Positions 11,020 to 20,488 are shown, numbered from the stretch's first letter. The stretch: DNA of 64,000 nt from Paracoccus luteus (GCF_004522155.1 NZ_SDEA01000003.1:197413-261412); one strand, 5' to 3'. Notes: generated from the letters alone by a model not told the origin. Numbers and translations: made by a program.

Positions 11020-12711
11020 TTACACCCCGGCCTCCGGGGTTGCGCCCTCGGCTTCGTCCTCGGCCTCGCCGTCGGCGGCGGGGTGCAGCTCGTCGGGATC
11101 GACCCAGCCCAGCATCACGCGGGCGGTCATCACCATGTCCTGCGCCTGTTCCAGATCGATGCCGAAGGGTTCCAGCAAACCGTCGTCCTTGACCCGCTGG
11201 CCGTCCTGGGTGGTCCAGCCGCCGGCCAGTTCCCAGTCGGCGCAGGTGGCGAAATCCTCCAGCGTCTTGACGCCGTCCTTGGCCAGCGCCTCGACCATCT
11301 GGGGGGTCAGCCCCTCGAACGCGATCAGGCTGTCCTCGGCGCCCAGTTCGCGGGCGGCCTCCAGCGCGCGGCGGTTCGCGGCCTCCAGGTGGTCGCGGGC
11401 GCGGGCCTGCAATTCCTCGGCCGTGCCCTCGTCCACGCCGTCGATGGACAAAAGTTCGTCCAGTTCGACGTAAGCCACCTCTTCCAGGTTGGTGAAGCCT
11501 TCGGCGACCAGCAGCTGGGCGAAGAACTCGTCCAGGTCCAGCGCCTCCATGAACAGCTGGGTGCGGGTGTTGAACTCGGCCTGACGGCGCTTGGACTCCT
11601 CCTCCTCGGTCAGGATGTCGATGTCCAGCCCGGTCAGCTGCGACGCCAGCCGCACGTTCTGGCCGCGGCGGCCGATGGCGAGGCTCAGCTGTTCCTCGGG
11701 GACCACGACCTCGATCCGGGTGGCGTCGGGATCGACGACGACCTTGGCGACCTCGGCCGGTTGCAGCGCGTTCACCAGGAACGTCGCCTGATCCTCGGAC
11801 CACGGGATGATATCGATCTTTTCGCCCTGCAGCTCGCCCACCACGGCCTGCACGCGGCTGCCGCGCATGCCGACGCAGGCGCCCACCGGGTCGATCGAGT
11901 TGTCATAGCTGATCACCGCGATCTTGGCGCGCGAACCGGGATCGCGGGCCACGGCCTTGATCTCGATGACGCCGTCATAGATTTCCGGCACCTCCATCTT
12001 GAACAGCTCGGCCATGAACTGCGGATCGGTGCGCGACAGGAAGATCTGCGGGCCGCGCGTCTCGCGGCGCACGTCCTTGACATAGGCGCGGATGCGGTCG
12101 TTCGGGCGATAGCTTTCGCGGCCGATCTTTTCGTTGCGGCGCAGGATCGCCTCGCCGCGGCCCACGTCGACGATGATGTTGCCGTATTCCTCGCGCTTGA
12201 CGACGCCGTTGATGATCGTCCCGGCGCGGTCCTTGAACTCTTCATACTGCTGGTCGCGCTCGGCCTCGCGGACGCGCTGCAGGATGACCTGCTTGGCCGA
12301 CTGCGCGGCGATGCGGCCCAGCTCGACCGGGGGCACCTGCTCCTCGAACACGTCGCCGACCTGCGGGGCGCCTGCGAAATCGCCGAGCGCCGCGCCCTCG
12401 CGCAGCCAGCGCGACTGGCCCTTGCCGGCCGCGAAATAGGGGCGCGCGTCGGCGGCGCTGAACTGCGCCTGATAGTTTTCCACCGCGTCATCCTCGACCA
12501 CGGTGCGGACGCGGGTGAACCGCGCGTTGCCGGTCTTGCGGTCGATGCTGACCCGGATGTCCATCTCCGCGCCATAGCGCGACTTGGCCGCACGGGCGAG
12601 GCTGTCCTCCATCGCCTCGATCACCAGACCGGGGTCGATCATCTTTTCCCGCGCCACCGCCTCGGCGGTCTGCAGCAGTTCAAGCTGGTTGGCAGAGGTG
12701 ATCGCCATCAC
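11020..12711 (-). CDS. nusA: Transcription termination/antitermination factor NusA
   Basis: NusA (563 residues) binds RNA polymerase and controls pausing, termination and antitermination. The N-terminal polymerase-binding domain is followed by an S1 domain ([20 protein letters not shown]), two KH domains ([38 protein letters not shown]), and a C-terminal pair of helix-hairpin-helix acidic repeats (residues about 405-530). A final acidic tail ends [11 protein letters not shown]. The ATG directly abuts the rimP stop, so the two are translationally linked. It is probably subject to its own control through the terminator in the rimP leader. Confidence 0.98.
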   Translation of the reverse strand: MMAITSANQLELLQTAEAVAREKMIDPGLVIEAMEDSLARAAKSRYGAEMDIRVSIDRKTGNARFTRVRTVVEDDAVENYQAQFSAADARPYFAAGKGQSRWLREGAALGDFAGAPQVGDVFEEQVPPVELGRIAAQSAKQVILQRVREAERDQQYEEFKDRAGTIINGVVKREEYGNIIVDVGRGEAILRRNEKIGRESYRPNDRIRAYVKDVRRETRGPQIFLSRTDPQFMAELFKMEVPEIYDGVIEIKAVARDPGSRAKIAVISYDNSIDPVGACVGMRGSRVQAVVGELQGEKIDIIPWSEDQATFLVNALQPAEVAKVVVDPDATRIEVVVPEEQLSLAIGRRGQNVRLASQLTGLDIDILTEEEESKRRQAEFNTRTQLFMEALDLDEFFAQLLVAEGFTNLEEVAYVELDELLSIDGVDEGTAEELQARARDHLEAANRRALEAARELGAEDSLIAFEGLTPQMVEALAKDGVKTLEDFATCADWELAGGWTTQDGQRVKDDGLLEPFGIDLEQAQDMVMTARVMLGWVDPDELHPAADGEAEDEAEGATPEAGV

Positions 12712-13362
12712 TCACTCCTTGTCGTCGGCGTCGTCGCCGGGCTGTTCGGTTTCGATCTCGTCAAAGGCGCTTTCGTCCAGGTCGGCGGCCATGCCGTCGC
12801 CGATCCCCGCGCCCGCCTCGGCCCCCGGCGGCAGGGTGCCCGCCTCTTTGCGTTCGCGCAGCATCAGCGCGATCAGCTCGTCCGTCAGCACCAGCTTGGC
12901 GTCGGAAAGCCAGTCAAAGTTCAGGCCGATGGTGTGGGTCTCGCCCCGGTCCTCGATGTTCAGCAGCACCTCGTCGCCCTCGACGCCTGCCAGAACGCCC
13001 TTGAAGCGCTTGCGCCCGTCGATGGGCTGGTTCGTCTCGACCCGCGCCTCATAGCCCTCGAACGTGGCAAAGTCCTTCAGCCGGGTCAGCGGCCGGTCGA
13101 TGCCGGGGCTGCTGACCTCCAGGTGGAAGGCGTCCTCCAGCGGATCCTCGACGTCCAGCGTGGCGCTGACGGCGGTCGAAATGTCGGCGCAGTCGTCCAC
13201 GTTGATGCCGCCCTCGGGGCGGTCGGCCATGATCTGCAGCGTGGCGGTGCGGCCGCCCTGCAGGCGCAGGCGCACCAGTTCAAAGCCCAGATCCTCGATC
13301 ACCGGCTGGATGATCTCGGCCAGGCGCCGGTCGATGGCGGTCTTGGCGATGAGGTCGGTCAT
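12712..13362 (-). CDS. rimP: Ribosome maturation factor RimP
   Basis: A 216-residue RimP, needed for late 30S subunit assembly. It shows the N-terminal alpha/beta domain ([20 protein letters not shown], then [20 protein letters not shown]), the [13 protein letters not shown] motif ([14 protein letters not shown]), and an SH3-like C-terminal domain. A roughly 50-residue acidic tail ([17 protein letters not shown]) follows. It is the first gene of the nusA-infB operon. Its AGGGA ribosome site lies only about 12 bases after a terminator-like hairpin in the leader. Confidence 0.96.
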   Translation of the reverse strand: MTDLIAKTAIDRRLAEIIQPVIEDLGFELVRLRLQGGRTATLQIMADRPEGGINVDDCADISTAVSATLDVEDPLEDAFHLEVSSPGIDRPLTRLKDFATFEGYEARVETNQPIDGRKRFKGVLAGVEGDEVLLNIEDRGETHTIGLNFDWLSDAKLVLTDELIALMLRERKEAGTLPPGAEAGAGIGDGMAADLDESAFDEIETEQPGDDADDKE

Positions 13363-13380
13363 GTTCCGATCCCTGAAATG

Positions 13381-13438
13381 AAAAACGGGCCGTCTGGGCG
13401 GCCCGTGCGGATGCGTCCGGTGGGCAGGGTTTGGACGC
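13381..13438 (-). promoter_or_regulatory. Leader hairpins with intrinsic terminator just upstream of rimP (putative attenuator)
   Basis: Minus-strand leader. GCGTCC...GGACGC (13438-13433 with 13418-13413) forms a first hairpin. Six bases later ACGGGCCG-cccag-CGGCCCGT (13406-13385) forms an 8-bp stem followed by a T-run (13385-13381). The terminator ends about 19 bases before the rimP ATG, inside the transcript from the promoter at 13458-13486. Early termination here would down-regulate rimP, nusA, ylxR and infB. Confidence 0.65.
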
Positions 13439-13457
13439 CTGCGCCGCTGTCGAGGGG

Positions 13458-13486
13458 GATATAGCGAAGCACGGGGCGCGATGCAA
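13458..13486 (-). promoter_or_regulatory. Predicted promoter of the rimP-nusA-ylxR-infB operon
   Basis: Minus strand: -35 TTGCAT (13481-13486), 17-base spacer, -10 TATATC (13458-13463). Transcription would begin near 13451, giving a leader of roughly 90 bases that contains two hairpins and a T-run. Confidence 0.6.
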
Positions 13487-13540
13487 GGGGGATGCGGGCG
13501 GGGCTGGGTTGTGGCGGCGGCGTGGGGGGCTGCGGGGAAT

Positions 13541-13691
13541 GGTGCGTGTGAACACGCACCCTACGTTGCTTAACGGTGTAGGGTGCGTGTTCACACGCAC
13601 CGCCCAAGCGGGGCGCGGCAACGTTGGGTGCATGTGAACACGCACCCAACAAGGTCGCGGCAACCGCGCGGGTGCTTGCCTTGCACGCACC
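13541..13691. repeat. Nested palindromic repeat cluster (REP-like)
   Basis: Two 24-base arms (13541-13564 and 13578-13601) are exact reverse complements separated by 13 bases. Each arm contains a near-perfect 20-base palindrome, GGTGCGTGTGAACACGCACC or its complement. A third palindrome lies at 13627-13646, extended by GTTGG/CCAAC flanks to 13623-13650, and a degenerate fourth at 13671-13691. The rest of the 13363-13761 gap holds the rimP promoter and leader, and no gene. The element resembles extragenic palindromes rather than an IS end or CRISPR. Confidence 0.8.
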
Positions 13692-13761
13692 GCCCACGGG
13701 GGCCTCGGCACAACGGCGCGGGATGGGTGCCTTGCGCGCGCCCCCCCTCGCTCCCCCTGCG

Positions 13762-15246
13762 CTATCCCGCCTCGCCGCCCGCCCGTGCCGCGCTGCCCGG
13801 CGTGCGGTCGGCGTCGCGCGGGATCAGGTCGGATTCCGGCGCAAGCTCGTGGGTGGCGACGGCGGCCTCCTCCATCGTGTCGGCCTTTTCGCCCTCGTCC
13901 ACGATCTCGCGGGCCTCGTCCTCGTCCTCGTCCTCCAGCTCGGGCGGGTCTTCGCCGGCCAGGAAGTTGCCGAACTTTTCCAGCCCCGGGATGTGGTCGG
14001 CCAGCACCCGCAGCACGACCAGCGTGGGGACCGCCACGACCATGCCCAGGATCGACCACAGCCACGCCCACAGGGCGACGGTCAGGAACACGACGACTTC
14101 GTTCAGTTGCAACCGGCGCGAGACGAAATAGGGCGTCACGAACTGCCCCTCGACCGCGGTCAGGCCCAGAAAGGTCAGCCCGACCATGATCGGAGACCAC
14201 AGATCGTCGAACACCAGCAGCGCGACCACGGCCGACACGACGGTGCCCAGGATCGCCCCGATATAGGGGATATAGTTCAGCACGAACCCCGCGACGCCGA
14301 ACAGGATCGGGCTGGGCATCCCCCAGGCCCACATCGCCAGCCCGATGGCAAGGCCAAGGCCCAGGTTGACCATCGTGATCGCGCCCAGATAGGTGCCCAG
14401 CCGGTCCTCGATCTCGCGCAGCGCCAGATAGGCGGCGCGCTTTTCCTTCATCGTCTCGAAGCTTTGCACGATCTTGAGATACAGCAGGTCGCCCGCGCTG
14501 AGCATGAAGAACAGCAGGACCAGCGTAAAGATGATCTGCCCGGCGATGTCCGGCCCCATCGTCAGCGCCTGCTGCAGGGTGGACGGGCCGTCGCTGCTGT
14601 CCACCTCGACCCGGATGTCCTGGGTCGTCGTCACCGGGGCGGCGCCGCCGGGGGCCGTCGTGGTCGTCATCGTCGCCGTCGCCGCCGCGCCGCCGGGGGC
14701 GGCCACCGTGGTGGTCTGCGCGTCGCCGTCGGTCGCGGTCTGCACCGCGACGTTGCCCGGCGCGCCGCCGGGCGGGACGGGGGCCGCGCCCGGCGCGGGT
14801 TCCTCGGGGGCGGCGCCACCCGACGAGATCTCGTCCAGCTTGGCGGCGGCCTCCTCGATCCCGCGAAAGCTTTCGCGGATGGTCTGGAAGCGGTCTTCCA
14901 GCCGGGCGCCGATGGTGTCGCTGTTGGCCATCAGCGTGCCGACCGGCCCCGACACCAGATAGCCCAGCACCGCGATGCCCAGCACCAGCCCCACGACCAC
15001 GATTCCGGCCGTGACCGACGCGCCGATGCCCCGGCGCGACATGAACCGGCGGAACGGCACGAAGACGAAGAACAGCAGGAACGCCAGCGTGACCGGCATC
15101 AGGAAGCTGCGCGCCTCGGCGATGAAGCCGAACCCCAGGATCAGGAAGATGCCGATGACCGGCCAGCGGGGAAAGGCGGGGCGTTCGCCCTCGGGCCGGG
15201 AGGGACGCGGGAACCGGTGGCTGGTGACGAAATCGCGCGGCGGCAT
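13762..15246 (-). CDS. AI-2E family transporter (PerM/TqsA-like)
   Basis: A 494-residue membrane protein of the AI-2 exporter superfamily. GGAGG lies 4 bases before ATG 15246, which gives MPPRDFVTSHRFPRP as N-terminus; the upstream open codons lack a ribosome site. Two hydrophobic pairs come first (WPVIGIFLILGFGFIAEA; LAFLLFFVFVPFRRF). A cytoplasmic or periplasmic loop with a low-complexity Ala/Pro/Thr/Gly insert follows (about residues 175-250), then the conserved C-terminal membrane bundle (LGAITMVNLGLGLAIGLAMW; VLNYIPYIGAILG). A roughly 65-residue acidic tail ends the protein. The family exports AI-2 or other small molecules; the substrate here is unknown. The long PTA-rich insert is unusual. 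Confidence 0.88.
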   Translation of the reverse strand: MPPRDFVTSHRFPRPSRPEGERPAFPRWPVIGIFLILGFGFIAEARSFLMPVTLAFLLFFVFVPFRRFMSRRGIGASVTAGIVVVGLVLGIAVLGYLVSGPVGTLMANSDTIGARLEDRFQTIRESFRGIEEAAAKLDEISSGGAAPEEPAPGAAPVPPGGAPGNVAVQTATDGDAQTTTVAAPGGAAATATMTTTTAPGGAAPVTTTQDIRVEVDSSDGPSTLQQALTMGPDIAGQIIFTLVLLFFMLSAGDLLYLKIVQSFETMKEKRAAYLALREIEDRLGTYLGAITMVNLGLGLAIGLAMWAWGMPSPILFGVAGFVLNYIPYIGAILGTVVSAVVALLVFDDLWSPIMVGLTFLGLTAVEGQFVTPYFVSRRLQLNEVVVFLTVALWAWLWSILGMVVAVPTLVVLRVLADHIPGLEKFGNFLAGEDPPELEDEDEDEAREIVDEGEKADTMEEAAVATHELAPESDLIPRDADRTPGSAARAGGEAG

Positions 15247-15584
15247 GGTTCCTCCGGTGGGCTGGGCGAGGCCCGAACCCGCCGCCCGCCCCGCAGGTTC
15301 CGCAGGCAGGGGCAGGACGATGCGGCAGGTCGCGCGGTGGTGGCATTGGCCGGCGGCGGGACGCCCTCGGCGCCGACGTTCCCGTGGGCTGAGGGCGCGG
15401 GGGCCGCTCGCTGGCACAGCGCGCCGGGACGTCCGCTGCCGGGCGCGCCGGGGCCGCTCGTTCGCGCGGCAGGCGGGGCCGTTCTCCAGTGGGCGCGCGA
15501 GGCCGTTCTCTTGCTGGCCGGCCGTCCCCTTCCGGGCGCGCCCCGCCCCCGCCCGCGCCTATCCCCGGCCGCGCGGCCCTCTGG
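15247..15584. repeat. GC-rich degenerate repeats between the transporter and the polyamine gene
   Basis: No gene is supported here. The stretch 15390-15570 contains at least four imperfect copies of a block built on GGGGCCGCTCG or GGCCGTTCTC followed by G/C-rich filler with GGGCGCGCC. It sits in the 3' flank of the minus-strand carboxynorspermidine synthase gene, and its left end carries the ribosome site of the transporter gene. Confidence 0.5.
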
Positions 15585-16817
15585 TCAGATCGCGTGGTCG
15601 CCGGTCGCGTCGATGACGCGGGTGGGCAGGCCCATGCGGCCCAGCAGGTCAAGGAACGGGCGCGCGGGCAGATCCTCGACGTTGACCATGCGTTTGACGT
15701 CCCAGTCGCCGCGCGCGATCAGGATCGCGGCCGCCACCGGGGGCACGCCGGCGGTATAGCTGATGCCCTGCGAGCCGACCTCCTCGAAGGCGTCCTTGTG
15801 GTCGGCGACGTTGTAGATGAACACCTCGCCCGGCTGGCCGTCGCGGGTGCCCTTGACCAGATCGCCGATGCAGGTCTTGCCGGTATAGTCGGGCGCAAGG
15901 CTGGACGGGTCGGGCAGCACCGCCTTGACCACTTTCAGCGGCACGACCGTCTGCCCTTCGGCGGTGGTGACCGGCTGTTCGGACAGCAGGCCCAGGTTCT
16001 TCAGCACGGTGAAGACGTTGATGTAGTGCGCGCCGAATCCCATCCAGAACCGCACGTCCGCGTCCTTGTAGCGGGCGGACAGGCTGTGGACCTCGTCATG
16101 GCCCGACAGATACGCCGTCTGCCTGCCGACGACGGGCAGATCCCATTCGCGGCCGACCTCGAACATCTCGTTCTCGCGCCACTCGCCGCCCTGCCAGCTG
16201 TAAACCGTGCCGGTGAACTCGCGGAAGTTGATCTCGGGGTCGAAGTTGGTGGCGAACCAGCGGCCGTGGTTGCCCGCGTTGATGTCCACGATGTCGATGG
16301 ATTCGATGGTGTCGAAATACTCGTCCTCGGCCAGCCGGGCATAGGCGTTGACGACACCGGGATCGAAGCCCGCGCCGAGGATGGCGGTCACGCCCGCCGC
16401 CGCGCAGGCCTCGCGCCGCTGCCATTCATAGTTGCCATACCACGGCGGCGTCTCGCAGATCTTGGCCGGATCCTCGTGGATGGCGGTGTCGATATAGGCC
16501 GCGCCCGTGTCGATGCAGCCCTGCAGGACCGTCATGTTGATGAAGGCGGAGCCCACGTTGATGACGATCCGTGCGTCGGTGCGCCGGATCAGCGCGGCCA
16601 CGGCGTCCGCGTCCATCGCGTCCAGCGGATGGGTGGTGATGGTGCGCCCGTGCGCCGTGCCCTTGTCGCGGATCGTGCCGACGATGGCGTCGGCCCTGGA
16701 CTGCGTGCGGTTGGCGATGTGGATGTCACCGAACTCGTCGGCCCATTGCGCGACCTTGTGCGCGGCGACCTGCGCCACGCCGCCGGCGCCGATGATGAGG
16801 ACGTTGGGTTTTGCCAC
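15585..16817 (-). CDS. Carboxynorspermidine synthase (saccharopine dehydrogenase family)
   Basis: A 410-residue NAD(P)-dependent enzyme of the saccharopine-dehydrogenase fold. It starts with a Rossmann motif (NVLIIGAGGVAQVAAHKVAQ) and contains HDEVHSLSARYKDADVRFWM and YTAGVPPVAAAILIARGDWD, typical of carboxy(nor)spermidine dehydrogenase. The enzyme condenses aspartate semialdehyde with a diamine to give carboxyspermidine or carboxynorspermidine. The next gene on the same strand encodes the matching decarboxylase (23-base gap), so the pair forms the aspartate-semialdehyde route to spermidine-type polyamines. Whether the diamine is putrescine or diaminopropane is not visible. Confidence 0.92.
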   Translation of the reverse strand: MAKPNVLIIGAGGVAQVAAHKVAQWADEFGDIHIANRTQSRADAIVGTIRDKGTAHGRTITTHPLDAMDADAVAALIRRTDARIVINVGSAFINMTVLQGCIDTGAAYIDTAIHEDPAKICETPPWYGNYEWQRREACAAAGVTAILGAGFDPGVVNAYARLAEDEYFDTIESIDIVDINAGNHGRWFATNFDPEINFREFTGTVYSWQGGEWRENEMFEVGREWDLPVVGRQTAYLSGHDEVHSLSARYKDADVRFWMGFGAHYINVFTVLKNLGLLSEQPVTTAEGQTVVPLKVVKAVLPDPSSLAPDYTGKTCIGDLVKGTRDGQPGEVFIYNVADHKDAFEEVGSQGISYTAGVPPVAAAILIARGDWDVKRMVNVEDLPARPFLDLLGRMGLPTRVIDATGDHAI

Positions 16818-16840
16818 CGCAGCGGTCTCCTTTCGCGGGT

Positions 16841-17941
16841 TCAGGACAGCGAGTCCCGGTAGTCGTCGTAGCCGAACGAGCGGACGGTCGTGATGGTGCC
16901 GTCCAGTTCGCGGATGCAGATCGCGGGCATCGCGACGCCGTTGAACCAGTTCTTCTTGACCATCGTGTAACCGGCCGCGTCCTCTACGCTGATGCGGTCG
17001 CCGACCTTCAGCGGCCGGGGAAAGCGCGCGTCGCCGAAGATGTCGCCCGCAAGGCAGGACTTGCCCGCGATCTGGTATTCATGCGCGCCGTCCTGCGGCA
17101 GCTTGGCGTCCTCGCGATAGATCAGCAGGTCCAGCATGTGCGCCTCGATGCTGCTGTCCACGACGGCGACCTCCTTGCCGTTGTTCAGGATGTCCAGCAC
17201 CGTCAGTTCCAGCGTCGTGGTGCCGGTGATGCTGGCCTCGCCGGGTTCCAGATAGACCTGCACGCCGAAGCGGTCGGAAAACGCGCGCAGCCGGTCGGCG
17301 AGGTCGTCCAGCGGATAGCCCTCGCCGGTGAAATGGATGCCGCCGCCAAGGCTGACCCAATCCAGCTTTTCCAGAAAACCGCCGAACTCGGATTCGATCC
17401 GGTCGAGTTGGACCGAAAACAGGTCAAAGTCGCGGTTCTCGCAGTTGTAATGGATCATCACGCCCGAGATGCGGTCCAGCGCCTGTTCCAGCCGCGCCAT
17501 GTCCCATTCGCCCAGGCGCGAGAACTTGCGCGCCGGGTCCGCAAGGTCAAAGCCCGAGGTCGAGAACCGCGGGTTCAACCGCAGCCCGCGGGCGATGCCC
17601 GACGCGCGATCCGCAAAGCGGTCAAGCTGGCCGAGGCTGTTGAAGATGATCTTGTCGGCGTAACCCACCGCCTCGTCGATCTCGTGGTCGGCCCAGGCGA
17701 CGGAATAGGCGTGCGTCTCGCCCCCGAACTTTTCGCGTCCCAGACGCAATTCGTTCAGGCTGGACGAGGTGGTGCCGTCCATCGACTGCGCCATCTGCCC
17801 GAACACGCCCCAGGTCGCAAAGCATTTCAGCGCCAGCAGCGTCCTTGCGCCCGACCGTTCACGCAGGCGTTCCATCTTGGCCATGTTGGCGGCCAAAGCC
17901 GCGCGGTCGATCAGATAGAACGGCGTCTGCGGCGTGGTCAT
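16841..17941 (-). CDS. nspC: Carboxynorspermidine decarboxylase
   Basis: A 366-residue PLP enzyme of the alanine racemase-type fold (fold III). ARTLLALKCFATWGVF near residue 33 carries the PLP lysine, and HYNCENRDFDLF, DWVSLGGGIHFTGEGYP and YLEPGEA are classical for NspC. It removes the carboxyl group from carboxy(nor)spermidine to give (nor)spermidine. The ATG at 17941 (MTTPQTPFYLIDRAAL) matches the family start; longer in-frame options run into the divergent glutaredoxin promoter region. It is first of a two-gene polyamine operon with the synthase downstream. Confidence 0.93.
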   Translation of the reverse strand: MTTPQTPFYLIDRAALAANMAKMERLRERSGARTLLALKCFATWGVFGQMAQSMDGTTSSSLNELRLGREKFGGETHAYSVAWADHEIDEAVGYADKIIFNSLGQLDRFADRASGIARGLRLNPRFSTSGFDLADPARKFSRLGEWDMARLEQALDRISGVMIHYNCENRDFDLFSVQLDRIESEFGGFLEKLDWVSLGGGIHFTGEGYPLDDLADRLRAFSDRFGVQVYLEPGEASITGTTTLELTVLDILNNGKEVAVVDSSIEAHMLDLLIYREDAKLPQDGAHEYQIAGKSCLAGDIFGDARFPRPLKVGDRISVEDAAGYTMVKKNWFNGVAMPAICIRELDGTITTVRSFGYDDYRDSLS

Positions 17942-18133
17942 GGGTAAACCCCGGTTCTGAAAGGCAAGCCCGCGATATAGGGCCGCCCCCCCGCAGTGAC
18001 AAGCGGATCGGGCGGGGCCGCGGCGGAACGACCGCCCCCGCGGCGCGTTCGCCCCGGACCATCCACACGCATGACTGGCGATGGCCGCGCGCCGCACCTA
18101 GATAGATGCCGAATGCACGTTACGGAGATGCCG

Positions 18134-18394
18134 ATGACCGCCCGTGTCGAGGTCTATGCGACCCAAAGCTGCCCTTATTGCCACACCGCGCGCGGCCTGT
18201 TGGCGCGCAAGGGGGTGGAGTATGAGTTGATCGACGTGGGCCGCGACCCGTCGCGCCGGGCCGAGATGACCCAGCGCGCGATGGGGCGCCGCACGGTGCC
18301 CCAGATCTTCATCGACGGCCAGCCCGTGGGCGGGTCGGACGACATCCACGCGCTGGACCGCGCGGGCAAGCTGGACGCGCTGCTGGGGCTGTGA
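18134..18394 (+). CDS. grxC: Glutaredoxin 3
   Basis: An 86-residue dithiol glutaredoxin with the active site C13-P-Y-C16, the TVP motif (RRTVPQIFIDG) that binds glutathione, and GGSDD near the end. It reduces disulphides and mixed disulphides in the cytoplasm using glutathione. The ATG at 18134 has GGAG six bases upstream. Its stop overlaps the next start (GTGA), and grxC followed by a nitrilase-family gene is a typical alphaproteobacterial order. Confidence 0.95.
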   Translation: MTARVEVYATQSCPYCHTARGLLARKGVEYELIDVGRDPSRRAEMTQRAMGRRTVPQIFIDGQPVGGSDDIHALDRAGKLDALLGL

Positions 18395-19236
18395 CGATCC
18401 GCGCCGCACTGGTCCAGCTGTCGGTGGGCGACGATCCCGCCGCGAACCTTTCCGTCACGCGCGGGATGGTCGCCGACGCCGCAGCCCAGGGCGCGACGCT
18501 GGTCCTGACGCCCGAGGTCACGAACCTGCTGACCCCCGACCGCGCGCGACAGGCGGCCCTGCTGCACCGCGAGGGAGACGACCCGACGCTGGCCGCCCTG
18601 CGCGCGGATGCCGCGCGTCTGGGCGTCTGGCTGTCCATCGGGTCGCTGTCGCTGCTGTCGGACGACCCGGCCGAGCCGCGCTTCGCCAACCGCAGCTTTC
18701 TGGTCGCGCCGGATGGCAGCATCGCCGCGCGCTATGACAAGATCCACATGTTCGACGTGACCATCTCGGACACGGAAAGCTATCGCGAAAGCGCGGCGTT
18801 CCGGCCCGGCGGCCGCGCGGTGCTGGCGGACGGCCCGGCGCGGATCGGGATGACGGTCTGCTATGATGTGCGGTTCCCGCATCTCTATCGGCGGCTGGCG
18901 CAGGCGGGGGCGCAGGTCCTGACCGTGCCCGCCGCCTTCAACGACACCACGGGGGCCGCGCACTGGACCGTGCTGCTGCGCGCCCGCGCGATCGAGACGG
19001 GGTGCTTCGTGCTGGCCGCCGCGCAATGCGGCACCCATCCCGCGCCCGATTCGCCGGGCGCGCGGCCCCGCCGCAGCCACGGTCATTCGCTGGCCGTCGC
19101 CCCCTGGGGCGAGGTGCTGGCCGACGGCGGCACCGACCCCGGCGTGACCGTCGTGGACCTTGACCTTTCGCAGGTGGACCGCGCCCGCGCCCGCGTCCCG
19201 GCCTGGTCCCTCGACACCGGTTTCACCGGACCATGA
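18391..19236 (+). CDS. Carbon-nitrogen hydrolase, Nit-type (probable deaminated-glutathione amidase)
   Basis: A 281-residue nitrilase-superfamily amidase with the Glu-Lys-Cys triad: E42 in LTPEVTN, K117 in RYDKIHMFD and C157 in MTVCYDVRFPHLYR. The YDKIHMFDV and DVRFPHLYR signatures place it with Nit1/Nit2-like omega-amidases rather than true nitrilases. Nit1-type enzymes repair deaminated glutathione, which fits the neighbouring glutaredoxin. The start is GTG 18391, coupled to grxC; the stop overlaps the MarR gene by ATGA. Confidence 0.9.
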   Translation: MTIRAALVQLSVGDDPAANLSVTRGMVADAAAQGATLVLTPEVTNLLTPDRARQAALLHREGDDPTLAALRADAARLGVWLSIGSLSLLSDDPAEPRFANRSFLVAPDGSIAARYDKIHMFDVTISDTESYRESAAFRPGGRAVLADGPARIGMTVCYDVRFPHLYRRLAQAGAQVLTVPAAFNDTTGAAHWTVLLRARAIETGCFVLAAAQCGTHPAPDSPGARPRRSHGHSLAVAPWGEVLADGGTDPGVTVVDLDLSQVDRARARVPAWSLDTGFTGP

Positions 19237-19682
19237 GCGACGACCACGGCGCCGAGCGTCTTGCCGCCAGCCTGTTCGCCGAGGTGCTGATTTCCGAACA
19301 GCTGGCCCGCAACATGGTGACGCGGGCGCTGCCCAAGGGGATGCAGCTGTCGCATTTCTCGGTCCTGAACCTGCTGGCGCATCTGAACGAGGAGCGCACC
19401 CCGGCCCAGCTTGCCGCCGCCTTTCACGTCAACCGCAGCGCGATGACGAACACCCTGTCGCGGCTGAAATGGAACGGCCAGGTCCATATCCGCCCCGACT
19501 GGGACGACGCGCGGCGCAAGTTCGTGTCGATCAGCCCGGCGGGGCGGGCGGCGCGCGACGCGGCGCTGGCGTCGTTCCTGCCCCGCATCGCGGACGTGGT
19601 GCGCGACCTCGATCCCGCGCAGGTCCGCGCCGCCCTGCCCGTGCTGCGCCGCCTGCGCGAACGGCTTGAGGAAGAGGGCTGA
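19233..19682 (+). CDS. MarR family transcriptional regulator
   Basis: A 149-residue winged-helix regulator. The N-terminal dimerisation helix is followed by the HTH (LNEERTPAQLAAAFHVNRSA then MTNTLSRLKWNG) and the wing (DWDDARRKFVSISPAGRAAR). It is last in a three-gene unit with grxC and the Nit hydrolase, joined by 4-base overlaps. It may respond to oxidised or electrophilic compounds, as MarR proteins often do; its ligand and targets cannot be read. It ends three bases before the convergent ubiG stop. Confidence 0.9.
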   Translation: MSDDHGAERLAASLFAEVLISEQLARNMVTRALPKGMQLSHFSVLNLLAHLNEERTPAQLAAAFHVNRSAMTNTLSRLKWNGQVHIRPDWDDARRKFVSISPAGRAARDAALASFLPRIADVVRDLDPAQVRAALPVLRRLRERLEEEG

Positions 19683-19685
19683 ACC

Positions 19686-20426
19686 CTAGCGCCGCAGCCC
19701 CGTCACCGCATAGTTCACCGCCAGATCGTCCCTGGACAGCGACCAAGACCAGCGCAGCGGGTTGAACACCATGCCGGTGCGGTCAACGACCGTGACGCCC
19801 GCCGCCTCGGCCATCGCGGCCAGATCGTCGGGGCGGATGAAGCGGCGCCAGTCGTGGGTGCCGCGGGGCAGCCAGCGCATGACCCATTCCGCGCCGACGA
19901 TGGCGGCGGCAAAGCTTTGCGGCGTGCGGTTCAGCGTTGACAGCACCAGCATGCCGCCGGGGCGCAACAGACGCGCGCAGGTGGCCACGAACTCGGCCGG
20001 GTCGGCCACATGCTCCACGATCTCCAGCGCCAGCACGACGTCGAAGGTCGCGCCCTCGTCGGCCAAGGCCTCGGCGGTGGTGGCGCGATAGTCGATGGAC
20101 AGGCCCGACTGCTCGGCATGCAGCCGCGCCACGGCGATGTTTTCCTCGGCCGCGTCGGCGCCCGTCACCGCCGCGCCCAGCCGCGCCATCGGTTCCGCCA
20201 CCAGCCCGCCGCCGCAGCCGATGTCCAGCAGCCGCAACCCCGCCAGCGGGCGCAGGCTGCGGCGGTCGCGCCCGAACTCGGCCGCGATCTGCGACAGGAT
20301 GTAATCCAGCCGGACCGGGTTCATCATGTGCAGCGGCTTGAACTTGCCCTGCACGTCCCACCATTCGGCGGCCATCGCCTGGAACTTGGCGACCTCGGCC
20401 GGGTCGATGCTGGTTGCTCGGGTCAT
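19686..20426 (-). CDS. ubiG: Ubiquinone biosynthesis O-methyltransferase
   Basis: A 246-residue SAM-dependent methyltransferase that performs both O-methylations in ubiquinone synthesis. It has the UbiG N-terminus ([34 protein letters not shown]), motif I ([20 protein letters not shown]), and EIVEHVADP. The C-terminal membrane-associated part ([37 protein letters not shown]) is complete. The gene is single, convergent with the MarR gene and divergent from the aminopeptidase with about 60 bases between. Confidence 0.96.
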   Translation of the reverse strand: MTRATSIDPAEVAKFQAMAAEWWDVQGKFKPLHMMNPVRLDYILSQIAAEFGRDRRSLRPLAGLRLLDIGCGGGLVAEPMARLGAAVTGADAAEENIAVARLHAEQSGLSIDYRATTAEALADEGATFDVVLALEIVEHVADPAEFVATCARLLRPGGMLVLSTLNRTPQSFAAAIVGAEWVMRWLPRGTHDWRRFIRPDDLAAMAEAAGVTVVDRTGMVFNPLRWSWSLSRDDLAVNYAVTGLRR

Positions 20427-20488
20427 CGCGCGCTCCGGTTCCTTGGCCCGTCTGGTGACGGGCGGGCAAAGCGGTGTATAACCGGGGC

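Noticed and set aside
13413..13438. tRNA-Met upstream of the nusA operon as in enteric bacteria
   Set aside because: No cloverleaf can be folded in the 13363-13761 gap; only the hairpins and palindromes are seen.
13541..13691. Possible CRISPR array
   Set aside because: The copies are palindromes in alternating orientation with gaps of 21, 25 and 24 bases containing related sequence; there are no unique spacers and no cas genes.
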